Source of the DNA: JAJPHF01 sp035293805
GTDB taxonomy: Bacteria; Chloroflexota; UBA6077; JAJPHF01
DNA: 64,000 nucleotides
Reading direction: 5' to 3'
NCBI GenBank assembly: GCA_035293805.1
Contig: DATGMD010000089.1
Coordinates: 1-64,000, forward strand
Positions 27,702 through 37,745 of the stretch are shown here, one piece after another. The notes beneath the pieces are model-generated. The model searched no databases and was not told the origin of the DNA. It saw only the letters and a list, made by a program, of their open reading frames with translations. Within the stretch, counting starts at the first letter, position 1; every line of letters starts with the position of its first letter. The position numbers and the translations under genes were made by a program.

Positions 27702-29780
27702 ATGGCGGGTCGCTATCGCGTTGCCGTGGACATCGGCGGCACCTTCTCCGACTTCGTGATCCTCGACGAGGCGAGCGGCGCCATCACGATCCTCAAGGTG
27801 CCCTCGACCCCCCGCGACCCGTCCCTCGCCGTGCTTGACGGCGTGGCGCGGCTCGCCGCCCGCGGCGTGGCCCCGGCCGACGTGCAGTTCTTCTCGCACG
27901 GCACGACGGTCGCCACGAATACGCTGCTCGAGGAGAAAGGGGCCAAGACCGGCCTGCTGATCACCGAGGGCTTCCGCGGCGTCTACGAGGTGCAGGACCA
28001 GACGCGCGGCTACGGGCCGGCCACCTACGATCTCTTCTTCCAGCGCCCCGCGCTGCTCGCCCCGCCGCGCTACACGGCAGAGATCCCGGAGCGCGTGGAC
28101 TACCAGGGCCACGTCCTGCGCCCGCTCGACGAGGCCGCGGCGGCCGCCAGCGTGCGGCGGCTGCGCGACCAGGGAATCGAGTCGATCGCCGTCTGCCTGC
28201 TGTTCTCGTTCATGCACCCCGAGCACGAGCGGCGGCTGGCAGCGCTCATCCGCCAGGAGCATCCCACCTGCGCCGTTTCCCTCTCCGCCGACATCCTGCC
28301 GCAAATCCGGGAGTACTATCGCCTGTCCACCACCGTCATCAACGCCTACGTCGCGCCCCGGCTCGCGCAGTACCTGGCCAGCATGGAGGCGCGCCTGCGC
28401 GAGAGCGGCATCGCCACCCGCCAGCTCTTCGTGATGCAGTCCAACGGCGGCGTGACCACCTTCGGCAGCGCGGCCGAGCGCGCCGTGACGACGATCCTCT
28501 CCGGCCCCGCCGCAGGCGTGATCGCGGGCGCGGCGCTGGCGGCGGCCGCCGGCTTCGACAAGGTCGTCACCTTCGACATGGGCGGCACCAGCGCCGACAT
28601 CGCCCTCGTCGAGCGCGGCGCGGCCGCCGAGACCACCCGCGGCCAGATCGGCGGCCGCGACATCGCGGTCCCGATGCTGGACATCAACACCATCAGCGCG
28701 GGGGGCGGCACGCTCGCCTGGGTCGACCCGGTTGGCGTGCTCCAGGTCGGGCCGCAGAGCGCCGGCGCCGATCCCGGCCCCGTCTGCTACGGCAAGGGCG
28801 GCACGCAGCCAACGGTGACCGACGCCAACGTCGCGCTGGGCTATCTAAACCCGGATTACTTCCTGGGCGGCGAAGTGCCCCTGGACCGCTCAGCCGCCGA
28901 GCGCGCAATCGCCGAGCGCATCGCGGCGCCGCTCGGCCTGGACCCATTGCGTGCCGCCAGCGGCATCGTCGAGATCATCAACGTCCACATGGAGCAGGGG
29001 ATCAAGGCCGTCTCCTCCGAGCGCGGCCACGACCTGCGCGAGTTCGCCCTCGTCGCGTTCGGCGGCGCGGGCGCGGTCCACGCGGGCCGCCTCGCCGCCG
29101 ATCTCGACATCCCGCGCGTGATCGTGCCCGAGCATCCGGGCGTCACCTCGGCGCTCGGCTTGCTGATGTCCGACGTGAAGCACGATTACGTCCGCTCCCG
29201 CTTGCGGCCGCTGGCCGACACCCCACCCGCCGATGCGAACCAGGTGCTTGGCGAGCTAGCCGAGCGCGCTCGCGCCGACCTGCGCGCCGAGGGCTTCGCC
29301 GACGAGCAGGTGGTCCTGCAGTACCTGCTCGACCTACGCTATTCGGGGCAGGGCTACGAGCTGAGCGTGGCTGCCCCCGCGTACCCGCTGGACGTCGCCG
29401 CGCTGGCCGAGGTGCGGCGGCGCTTCGACGCGCTGCACGAGCGGCTGCACGGTCACCAGGCGCCGGAAGAGCCGGTCGAGGTCGTGAATTACCGCGTGGT
29501 CGCCTTCGCCCGCGTCCCACAGGCGCAGCTCCGGCGCCAGCCCCCGGCCACCGGCGAGGTGGCGGCGGCGCGCAAAGGTGAGCGGCTGGCTACCTTCGCC
29601 GAGCTGCCGGCGTCCGTGCTGTGCCCGGTATACGACCGCCGGCTCCTCGGGCCGGGCCACGTCGTGGTCGGGCCGGCGATCATCGAGCAGGTCGATTCGA
29701 CCATCGTCGTATACCCCGGGCAGGAGGCCGTCGTTGACGATTACCGCAACGTCATCATTCACGTGGCCCCCGCCACCTGA
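27702..29780 (+). CDS. hyuA: Hydantoinase/oxoprolinase subunit A (HyuA family)
   Basis: 692 residues, typical for the ATP-dependent A subunit. The N-terminal hydantoinase A domain has the ASKHA phosphate loop AVDIGGTFSDFVI (residues 7-19) and SHGTTVATNTLLE. The central domain has VVTFDMGGTSADIAL and DINTISAGGGTLAWVD, and the C-terminal domain has VAFGGAGAVHA and EHPGVTSALGLL. Family members use ATP to open cyclic amides such as N-methylhydantoin, hydantoins or 5-oxoproline, or carboxylate ketones in related acetone carboxylases. The exact substrate cannot be fixed from sequence. It overlaps the B-subunit gene by 47 bases, so both parts of the heteromer are made together. ATG is preceded by GGGAG. 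Confidence 0.9.
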   Translation: MAGRYRVAVDIGGTFSDFVILDEASGAITILKVPSTPRDPSLAVLDGVARLAARGVAPADVQFFSHGTTVATNTLLEEKGAKTGLLITEGFRGVYEVQDQTRGYGPATYDLFFQRPALLAPPRYTAEIPERVDYQGHVLRPLDEAAAAASVRRLRDQGIESIAVCLLFSFMHPEHERRLAALIRQEHPTCAVSLSADILPQIREYYRLSTTVINAYVAPRLAQYLASMEARLRESGIATRQLFVMQSNGGVTTFGSAAERAVTTILSGPAAGVIAGAALAAAAGFDKVVTFDMGGTSADIALVERGAAAETTRGQIGGRDIAVPMLDINTISAGGGTLAWVDPVGVLQVGPQSAGADPGPVCYGKGGTQPTVTDANVALGYLNPDYFLGGEVPLDRSAAERAIAERIAAPLGLDPLRAASGIVEIINVHMEQGIKAVSSERGHDLREFALVAFGGAGAVHAGRLAADLDIPRVIVPEHPGVTSALGLLMSDVKHDYVRSRLRPLADTPPADANQVLGELAERARADLRAEGFADEQVVLQYLLDLRYSGQGYELSVAAPAYPLDVAALAEVRRRFDALHERLHGHQAPEEPVEVVNYRVVAFARVPQAQLRRQPPATGEVAAARKGERLATFAELPASVLCPVYDRRLLGPGHVVVGPAIIEQVDSTIVVYPGQEAVVDDYRNVIIHVAPAT

Positions 29781-31542
29781 ACGCCCGGCCGACGAGCGCG
29801 CGGCCGGCGCCGCCGTCGATCCGGTAACGCTCCAGGTGGTCGCGGCCAGCGTGTCGGGCATCGTGCGCGAGATGCAGAACTCGCTCTTCCGCACGGGCTT
29901 CTCTACGATCATCCGCGAGTCGCACGACGCGAGCTGCGCTATTCTGGACGCCGCCGGGCGGCTGGTCGGCCAGCACGTCGTGCTGCCCGGCCACATGGGC
30001 GCCTTCCCGGCCTGCATCGAGGGGCTGCTCGCCGCCTACCGGCCCGCCGAGATGGCCGAGGGTGACGCCTACATCATGAACCACCCCTACCTCGGAGGCA
30101 GCGCGCACTCGCCCGACATGGCGGTCGTCACGCCGATCTTCGCGGGCAGCGCGCTCGTCGGCTTCTGCGCCAACATGGCCCACAAGAGCGATCTCGGCGC
30201 GATGGTGCCCGGCGGCGGCGCGGGCCAGGTCCGCGAGGTGTTCCAGGAGGGCACGCTGATACCCCCCGTGCGCTACCTGCACCGGGGCGAGGTGGACCCC
30301 GCCGTCGAGGCCATCCTGGCCGCGAACAGTCGCACGCCCGAGCTGGTCCTGGGCGACGTGCGCGGCCAGGTAGGCGCCAACCGGCTGGGCGAGCAGCGTG
30401 TTGCCGCGCTCGTCGCCCGCTACGGCCAGGCGACCGTGCTGGATGCCTTCCTGGGCCTGTTCGACAAGACCGAGGCGCGGGTGCGGGATCGCTTGCGGGA
30501 CTGGCCGGATGGCGCGTATCGTGGCGAGTCCTATCTCGACCACGACGGCATCACCCTCGACGAGCCGGTCCCCATCCGCGTCACGGTCCACAAGCGCGGC
30601 GATCGCATCCTCTTCGACTTTAGCGAATCGGCCGCGCAGCGCCCCGGCCCGGTGAACATTCGCCCGCCGCTGGTCCGCGCCTGCTGCTACTACGCCCTGG
30701 TCGCGATGGTAGACCCCCGGCTGCCTAACAACTACGGGCTGGCTCGCGTCGTGGAGACCCGCTTCGCCGAGCGCAGCCTGCTCAACCCGGCCTTCCCCGC
30801 GCCCGTCGGCGTCTACTCCTACACGCTGTCCCAGGCGACCGAGGCGGTCCTGCAGGCGCTTGGGCAGCTCGCGCCGGCCTACTCCATCGCCATGAGCGGG
30901 CCGGGCGGAGCGCTCACCATGGCGCACCACGAGGTGCGCACCGGACGCGCCTACGTCCAATACGAGCTGTTCGGCAGCGGCATGGGCGCGACCGCCCGCC
31001 GCGACGGCGCCTCCGGCGTCCACAACCACGCCCAGAACTGCGCCATCACGCCCGTAGAGATCGTGGAGAGCGAGTTTCCGGTCCGCCTGCGCCGCTTCGA
31101 GCTGCGGCGCGACTCGGGCGGCCCGGGGCGCCAGCGGGGTGGCCTCGGCATCTGCCGCGAGTACGAGATTCTGGCGCCGACCCGCTGCTCGTTCCGCGGC
31201 GACAAGCACGTGGTCGAGCCCTTGGGCGCGGCCGGCGGGCACGCCGGCGCCCGCGGCGCCCACTGGGTAAACCCCGACACGCCGCGCGCCGTGCAGCTGG
31301 CCTCGCGCCGCGGCGACTACCCGCTCGCCCCCGGCGACGTGATCCGCTTCGACACGGCGGGAGGCGGCGGGTACGGCCCGCCGGGCGAGCGCGACCCGGC
31401 GCGCGTGGTGGCGGACGTCCTCGACGGCTACGTCTCGCCAGCCCGCGCGATCGCCGACTACGGTCTTCCCTCGGACGCGCTACCGGCCGAGCCGCCGCCC
31501 GTCGGCGAGCCGCAGGGCGCGCCCGCCCGCCAGGCGCCCTGA
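29734..31542 (+). CDS. hyuB: Hydantoinase/oxoprolinase subunit B (HyuB family)
   Basis: About 602 residues from TTG 29734. This start is chosen because AGGAGG lies six bases upstream and because the conserved N-terminus (VDPVTLQVV, FRTGFSTIIRESHDASCAI) requires a start before codon 29836, where the first GTG would cut it off. Hydantoinase B features include LPGHMGAFP, NHPYLGGSAHSPDM, FDFSESAAQRPGPVN, and a Gly-rich end with RRDSGGPGRQRGGLG and TAGGGGYGPP. It forms the partner subunit to HyuA for ATP-dependent cyclic amide opening. The gene order and overlap are usual for the family. The last 40 residues are Pro/Ala-rich and probably disordered. Confidence 0.88.
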   Translation: MTITATSSFTWPPPPERPADERAAGAAVDPVTLQVVAASVSGIVREMQNSLFRTGFSTIIRESHDASCAILDAAGRLVGQHVVLPGHMGAFPACIEGLLAAYRPAEMAEGDAYIMNHPYLGGSAHSPDMAVVTPIFAGSALVGFCANMAHKSDLGAMVPGGGAGQVREVFQEGTLIPPVRYLHRGEVDPAVEAILAANSRTPELVLGDVRGQVGANRLGEQRVAALVARYGQATVLDAFLGLFDKTEARVRDRLRDWPDGAYRGESYLDHDGITLDEPVPIRVTVHKRGDRILFDFSESAAQRPGPVNIRPPLVRACCYYALVAMVDPRLPNNYGLARVVETRFAERSLLNPAFPAPVGVYSYTLSQATEAVLQALGQLAPAYSIAMSGPGGALTMAHHEVRTGRAYVQYELFGSGMGATARRDGASGVHNHAQNCAITPVEIVESEFPVRLRRFELRRDSGGPGRQRGGLGICREYEILAPTRCSFRGDKHVVEPLGAAGGHAGARGAHWVNPDTPRAVQLASRRGDYPLAPGDVIRFDTAGGGGYGPPGERDPARVVADVLDGYVSPARAIADYGLPSDALPAEPPPVGEPQGAPARQAP

Positions 31543-31672
31543 CCGCGCCAGCGCGCCTCAGCCCACGTGCGTTCCCGTTCGGCACACAGGGACCACACGT
31601 CACCCAGCTCACGCCAAACCCGCACGGCAGCTTCCTGCCGGCACACGCGCGTCATGACGGAGGGCGATTCGG

Positions 31673-32029
31673 ATGACCACCCCGTCCCGCGAGCTTGCCA
31701 CCTTCCCGAACCCGCATCCACAGCGTGCTTATGAGATCGAGATCGTCTGCCCGGAGTTCACGTCGCTCTGTCCCATCACCGGGCAGCCCGATTTCGGCAC
31801 CATCCGCATCACCTACACGCCCGGTCCCCGCTGCCTGGAGCTGAAGTCGCTGAAGCTCTACATCTGGTCCTATCGTCAGGAGGGCGCGTTTTACGAGGAC
31901 GTCGTGAACCGCATTCTGGACGACCTCGTGGCCGCCTGCGACCCGCGCGAGATGACCGTCGTCGGCCAGTTCAACGTCCGCGGCGGCATCACGACCAATG
32001 TGACCGCTCGCCACTGCGCGCCCGTGTAA
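31673..32029 (+). CDS. queF: NADPH-dependent 7-cyano-7-deazaguanine reductase
   Basis: 118 residues, the short (type I) form of QueF. The substrate-binding catalytic Cys33 lies in FTSLCPITGQPDFG with Asp40 a few residues later. The family signature LELKSLKLY precedes WSYRQEGAFYEDVVNRI. The enzyme reduces the nitrile of preQ0 to the aminomethyl of preQ1 in queuosine biosynthesis, in the cytoplasm. No other queuosine gene (queC, queD, queE, tgt) is within the window, so it is an isolated gene. ATG 31673 has GGAGGG about nine bases upstream (positions 31658-31663). I saw no preQ1 riboswitch in the 130 bases before it. Confidence 0.93.
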   Translation: MTTPSRELATFPNPHPQRAYEIEIVCPEFTSLCPITGQPDFGTIRITYTPGPRCLELKSLKLYIWSYRQEGAFYEDVVNRILDDLVAACDPREMTVVGQFNVRGGITTNVTARHCAPV

Positions 32030-32123
32030 CGCCGGGGCCGCGGCTGCGTTTAGATAGGCAGGGGAGCGTGCGCCGCGGTCGTGCTGCGCCGGTCCACTCT
32101 GCCCAGCGAGAGAGGGGGGTTTG

Positions 32124-32624
32124 ATGCGACGTCTCTTGGCGGCCCTAGTGCTGGCCGGGCTAATGGCCAGCAGCGCGGGCGTCGTGGCGCAGGCCAGCGG
32201 CCTCGACGACACGCGGCCTGCCCCTGGCGCGGTGCTCACACCGGATCAGATCGGCATCACGCAGCCCGGACAAGGCTTCTTCCCGTTCTTCGTGGGCGCC
32301 GGCGGCCAGAACGGCTCGAACCTCGGCGGGATCGGCCTAGGCGGCGTCGCGCCCACCACGCTAGGGACCAGCGCGCTGTTTAGCGGGTTCGGCGGCTGCG
32401 GCGTTTTTAGCATCGCCTTCTGCCCGTTCTTTAGCGCCCAGCCCTTCAGCCAGACGTTCCTGCTGGCCAACGGCGGCAGCCTGGGGCTAGGCAGCCCCTT
32501 GCAGAGCCTCGGGCTCGGCAGCCTCGGCTTTGGCGGGCTGGGCTTCGGCCTCTTCGGCCCCGGCCTGATCGGCTTCGGCGGCCTGACCTGCACGCCGCAG
32601 GGCGCCTTCCTCGTCTGCCGCTAA
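32124..32624 (+). CDS. Secreted Gly/Phe/Leu-rich small protein, function unknown
   Basis: 166 residues from ATG 32124, preceded by GAGAGGGGGG. A clear signal peptide (LLAALVLAGLMASSAGVVAQA) with cleavage near residue 25 is followed by a low-complexity mature part rich in Gly, Leu and Phe. It contains repeated GLG/GFG steps (LGLGSLGFGGLGFGLFGPG) and four Cys residues that could make two disulfides. I recognise no family. It lies just before another low-complexity secreted protein of different bias (Gly/Tyr), so the two may be structural envelope or matrix components. Frame, start and codon use look genuine. Confidence 0.65.
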   Translation: MRRLLAALVLAGLMASSAGVVAQASGLDDTRPAPGAVLTPDQIGITQPGQGFFPFFVGAGGQNGSNLGGIGLGGVAPTTLGTSALFSGFGGCGVFSIAFCPFFSAQPFSQTFLLANGGSLGLGSPLQSLGLGSLGFGGLGFGLFGPGLIGFGGLTCTPQGAFLVCR

Positions 32625-32795
32625 TCGCCCACGCGGGCGGCCCAGGACGGGCCTCCGGCCAGCCGTAGGCTCGTCCTCGCCTCGCTCCAGCCCTTCCCGA
32701 TGCTGGCTCGCCCTCGACGCGCCAGCATGCTATAGTGGCGGCAGCGCGAACGCCGCACGAACCTTCGAACTTGTTGAGCCGGCGGCAATAGCCAG

Positions 32796-32826
32796 GGCCC
32801 GTCAGGCTTTGAGGGCTTGACGGGCC
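32796..32826 (+). terminator. Perfect 9-bp hairpin in the gap before the Gly/Tyr-rich gene
   Basis: GGCCCGTCA (32796-32804) pairs with TGACGGGCC (32818-32826) around a 13-base loop, followed by TTCG and not by a T run. It is 23 bases before the downstream start codon. It could be a weak terminator for the preceding gene or a 5'-leader structure controlling the next one. Confidence 0.5.
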
Positions 32827-32849
32827 TTCGTCGTGTGAAAGGATTCGCT

Positions 32850-33350
32850 ATGCGCCACTTGCTTCTGGGTGGAGCGCTCTTGGCAGGTCTGCTGCTCGCG
32901 CCCTTGGCCCCCGCGGCCTACGCGCAGTACACCGGCTATGGCGGCAGCGGCTACGGCCCCGGAGGCCTCTCGTACACCTACTCGGGCGCCGGCCTCCCCT
33001 ATGGCAGCACGCCGAATGGGACTTACACGCCGGTCCTGCCCTACAGCGGCGGCTTCTCCTATGGCAGCACGCCCTACGGCTACGCCGGCACCTACGGCTA
33101 CGGCGGCTACGGCGTCTCGCCCTACGCCGCCTACGGACTGGGCGGCTATGGCGGCTACAGTCCATATGGGATGTACGGCGGCCTCTACGGCGGTACGCCA
33201 TATGGGTATGCCGGCGCACCATACGGCTACGGCGGTTATAATCCGATGGCTTATGGCTATGCCGGCTACGGCGGCTACCCGGGCTACGCCGGCTACCCGG
33301 GCTATCCGGGGTACGGTGTGGGCGTCCCCGTCGGCCCCTACGGCTATTAG
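32850..33350 (+). CDS. Secreted Gly/Tyr-rich repeat protein, function unknown
   Basis: 166 residues from ATG 32850, chosen because AAAGGA lies eight bases upstream. An in-frame GTG further up would start inside the leader hairpin. The signal peptide (MRHLLLGGALLAGLLLAPLAPAAYA) is followed by a mature chain made almost wholly of Gly, Tyr, Pro, Ala and Ser. Short repeats include YGGYG, GSTPYGY, GYPGYAGYPGY and PYGYAG. There are no Cys residues. Such composition is seen in extracellular structural, adhesive or phase-separating proteins, but no homologue can be named from memory. The gene follows another low-complexity secreted protein and precedes rpsU. Confidence 0.65.
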   Translation: MRHLLLGGALLAGLLLAPLAPAAYAQYTGYGGSGYGPGGLSYTYSGAGLPYGSTPNGTYTPVLPYSGGFSYGSTPYGYAGTYGYGGYGVSPYAAYGLGGYGGYSPYGMYGGLYGGTPYGYAGAPYGYGGYNPMAYGYAGYGGYPGYAGYPGYPGYGVGVPVGPYGY

Positions 33351-33526
33351 GCCCGGCGGACAGCCGGTACTATGAGTGCCGAAACCGACAGAGCCGCAGT
33401 ACACTTCTGGTAAGCGACGGCCGGCCGTCAGGCCCCTCGGCGGCGACCTGGCGTCGCGCTGCCGACTGAGCGAGGAGGGCCGCGCCGGCGTGAACGTGCC
33501 GACCGCGCCCACGGAGAGGAGTGGCT

Positions 33527-33754
33527 ATGTACGTAGTCCGACGCGAGGGTGAATCGTTTGACCAGCTCTGGCGGCGCTTCAAGCAAGGCGCCGAGCGGGG
33601 CGGCTTGCTCCGCGACATGAAGCGGAAGCGATACTACCTGTCGAAGGGACAGGCGCGACGCTTGAAGACCAAGCTCGCCCAGGCCCGCCTCCGCCGACGC
33701 CAGCGCCGCGATCGCTCGCGCGAGAGCGGTGGCCGCGCCGGCGCACGCGGCTAA
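33527..33754 (+). CDS. rpsU: 30S ribosomal protein S21
   Basis: About 75 residues, very basic. The N-terminal VRREGESFDQLWRRFKQGAER, then GLLRDMKRKRYYLSKGQARR, matches the bS21 pattern of an acidic Glu-Ser start, RRFK and the R-x-Y-x-(S/P) turn, and the C-terminus is the usual Arg/Lys-rich tail. Here the tail is extended by a Ser/Gly/Arg stretch. ATG 33527 is favoured by GAGAGGAG five bases upstream; GTG 33521 in the same frame is an alternative that adds two residues. S21 joins the small-subunit platform late and helps mRNA binding. It is not in an operon with dnaG or rpoD here. Confidence 0.88.
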   Translation: MYVVRREGESFDQLWRRFKQGAERGGLLRDMKRKRYYLSKGQARRLKTKLAQARLRRRQRRDRSRESGGRAGARG

Positions 33755-34009
33755 GGGTTCACCCGCCGCCACGTGCTCGCCCCAGCGTCGGGTCATTACC
33801 CGCCCCACCCCATCCTCGCACGTCGAGGTCTGGGTGTGTCCGGGCTGGGCCTCGCGGAGGGGCGGACCGCCCACGGTCAGGCCTTTCGCTACAACTGGCC
33901 GGGCATACGGGACAGCCCCGGCCGCGACGACGAACCGGCGCGGCGCGCGCCGACTGGCCGGACCGGGTGCTTGGCGGCGGCGACCGCGCGGCGCGGCGGT
34001 GCCCGGCGC

Positions 34010-34687
34010 TTAGTAGATGCGCTTACGCAGCTCTTCGGGCCGCAGGAGCACGATGCGCTGGCGATCGAGCTGGATCAGCCGGTGATCGCGCATCCACCCC
34101 AGGTGCTTGTTCACGCTCTCGCGCGTCGCACCCACCATGGCCGCCAGGTCTTGCTGCGTCAGCTTCAGGTCGATCTCCACGCCGACGTCGGTCTTCTTCC
34201 CGTGGCGATCGGCCAGGTCGAGCAGGCGTTTCGCCAGCCGGCCCGGCACGTCCAGGAAGATCGCGTCCTCGATCAGCTCGTCGGTCGCGCGCAGGCGGCG
34301 GCTCAGCACGCCGAATAGCGCGATCGCCGTCTCGGGGTTGCGCGCGACGAACTCCAGGAAGTCGTCGCGGTGCAGCAGCAAGACCTCGGCGTTCTGCACG
34401 GCGACGACGGTGGCCGAGCGGGGCAGGCCGTCGAACAGCGCCAGCTCGCCGAAGACGTCGCTTGCCTCGAGCACCGCGAGCACGGCTTCCTCGCCGGATT
34501 CCGACGGCAGCACGACCTTCACCTGGCCGCTCGTGAGAATGTAGAGGCCGGTCCCGGGGTCGCCCTTGTGAAAGATCGTCTCGCCCCGATGGTAGGTGCG
34601 GCGTCGCACTAGCTGGGCGAGTTGCTCGATCCGCTCCGGCGCCAGCTCAGCGAACAGCGCCACCTGCCGCAGCAGTCGCTCCTGCAT
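34010..34687 (-). CDS. Crp/Fnr-family transcription regulator
   Basis: 225 residues. The N-terminal cyclic-nucleotide-binding-like beta-barrel occupies about residues 10-125 (GETIFHKGDPGTGLYIL, VFGELALFDGLPRSATV). A long dimer helix and a C-terminal winged helix-turn-helix follow (about 150-220), with TQQDLAAMVGATRESVNKHL as recognition helix region. The phosphate-cassette FGELALFDGLPRSAT is close to the cAMP/cGMP-binding type, so a nucleotide ligand is plausible. No Fe-S Cys set is present. Single gene, oriented like the leu/ilv operon behind it but with its own 120-base upstream gap. ATG has GGAGGAA a few bases upstream. Targets are unknown. Confidence 0.88.
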   Translation of the reverse strand: MQERLLRQVALFAELAPERIEQLAQLVRRRTYHRGETIFHKGDPGTGLYILTSGQVKVVLPSESGEEAVLAVLEASDVFGELALFDGLPRSATVVAVQNAEVLLLHRDDFLEFVARNPETAIALFGVLSRRLRATDELIEDAIFLDVPGRLAKRLLDLADRHGKKTDVGVEIDLKLTQQDLAAMVGATRESVNKHLGWMRDHRLIQLDRQRIVLLRPEELRKRIY

Positions 34688-34810
34688 CGTTCCTCCTGAC
34701 GCCGGGGCCGCACGCGCCGCCCGCTCCCCCTGTCACGCATTGTAACGAATACGGGCGGCCAACCGGCGCCGGAACGCCCCGAATCGTAAGCTTTTCTTCA
34801 CGCGACCGGG

Positions 34811-35902
34811 TTAGGCGCCGGCCGGCACGGCCTCCCCAACCGCCGCCACCACCGCGTCGCCCATCGCGGAGGTACTGGTCACCGCCTCGCCCGGCCGCGC
34901 CAGATCCGCCGTGCGGTAGCCCTCGGCGATCACCCGGGCCACCGCGCCCTCGATGGCCGCGGCCTCGGTCGGCAGCGCGAGCGAGTGCCGTAGCATCAAC
35001 GCGCCGCTCAGGATGCTGCCCAGCGGGTTCGCGATGCCACGGCCCGCGATGTCCGGCGCCGAGCCGTGGATTGGCTCGTACACGCCGAGGCGGCCATCCC
35101 CGAGGCTAGCCGACGGCATCACCCCCAGCGAGCCGGCCAGCGCCGCCGCCTCGTCCGTCAGGATGTCGCCGAACAGGTTCTCCATCACCAGCACGTCGAA
35201 GTCGCGCGGCCGCCGCAGCAGGTGCATCGCGCAGGAGTCGACAAGCGCGTGCTCCGTCTCCACATCGGGGTTCTCGGCCGCCATGCGCTGGGCGATCCGG
35301 CGCCAGAGCTGCGACGTGGCCATGACGTTCGCCTTGTCCACCGACGTGAGCTTACGGCGCCGCTGCCGCGCGAGGTCGTAGCCCACGCGCAGCACCCGCT
35401 CGATCTCACTCCCCCGGTAGGTACAGGTGTCCACCGCGCGCGGGCCGTCGCTCGCCTCCCACTGCTTCTTCGGCTTGCCGAAGTACAGGCCGCCCGTCAG
35501 CTCGCGCACCACGACGAAGTCCACGCCCTCTAACAGGTCGGCGCGCAGCGGCGACGCGGCAGCCAGCTCCGGGTACACGTGAACCGGCCGCAAGTTGGCA
35601 TACACTTTCAGCGCCTTCCGCAGGCCCAGCAGCCCCTGCTCGGGCCGCACGCTCGCGCTTGGGTCGTCCCACTTCGGGCCGCCGACCGCGCCCAGCAGCA
35701 CCGCATCTGCCCGGCGGCAGCGCGCGAGCGTCTCGGGCCGCAGGGCGACGCCGTGCCGGTCGATGCAGATGCCGCCGAACAGGTCTTCCTGAAACTCGAA
35801 CTGGTGCCTGAACCGCCGCCCCACGGCTTGCAGCACCTTGATCGTCTCGCCAGTCACCTCCGGTCCGATACCGTCGCCGGGAAGCACTACGATGCGGTAC
35901 AT
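34811..35902 (-). CDS. leuB: 3-isopropylmalate dehydrogenase
   Basis: 363 residues from ATG 35902, usual length. Family features are VLPGDGIGPEVT at the N-terminus, GAVGGPKWDD, the substrate-binding LRKALKVYANLRPV, the VRELTGGLYFGKP block, the metal-binding VMENLFGDILTDEAAALAGSLG, and the NAD-binding EPIHGSAPDIAG. It oxidises and decarboxylates 3-isopropylmalate in leucine synthesis, in the cytoplasm. It is the last gene of the ilvB-ilvN-ilvC-leuA-leuB run. The isomerase genes leuC and leuD are not in the window and must lie elsewhere. A strong hairpin with a short T run stands between leuA and this gene. Confidence 0.95.
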   Translation of the reverse strand: MYRIVVLPGDGIGPEVTGETIKVLQAVGRRFRHQFEFQEDLFGGICIDRHGVALRPETLARCRRADAVLLGAVGGPKWDDPSASVRPEQGLLGLRKALKVYANLRPVHVYPELAAASPLRADLLEGVDFVVVRELTGGLYFGKPKKQWEASDGPRAVDTCTYRGSEIERVLRVGYDLARQRRRKLTSVDKANVMATSQLWRRIAQRMAAENPDVETEHALVDSCAMHLLRRPRDFDVLVMENLFGDILTDEAAALAGSLGVMPSASLGDGRLGVYEPIHGSAPDIAGRGIANPLGSILSGALMLRHSLALPTEAAAIEGAVARVIAEGYRTADLARPGEAVTSTSAMGDAVVAAVGEAVPAGA

Positions 35903-35936
35903 CGTTCCCCTCGCTGCGCGGACTGCCGAGCGCACA

Positions 35937-35972
35937 AAACGGGCTGGCCGCCGGGGCGCCGGCCGCCAGCCC
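35937..35972 (-). terminator. Hairpin with short T run between leuA and leuB
   Basis: On the minus strand CGGGCTGGC pairs with GCCAGCCCG around a G+C-rich loop that can itself pair, followed at once by TTTTG. It may terminate part of the transcripts after leuA or protect the leuA end, lowering leuB expression relative to the genes before it. Confidence 0.5.
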
Positions 35973-36033
35973 GCCGCGCTGGGCGCAAAGCGGTTCTCGT
36001 TCCTCGGGTCGCGCCCCCGCGACCGCTCGGCGG

Positions 36034-37593
<1,560 letters not shown>

Positions 37594-37745
37594 CTGATCC
37601 TCCCTGCCGCGCTGCGCTGCGCGGGCCGCTCGCGGGACGCTTGGCGCCGCCGCCCGTCCCCGCTCTCCGCCGCCCCCGGCCGGTCGCCCTCGACCGCCCG
37701 CTACCTCGTCAACCACACTCTACTGCTTCCGGCACCAAGGCGCGC

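Noticed and set aside
34738..34768. Possible promoter for the Crp/Fnr gene (TACAAT on the minus strand)
   Set aside because: No -35 box at correct spacing; not strong enough to list as a feature.
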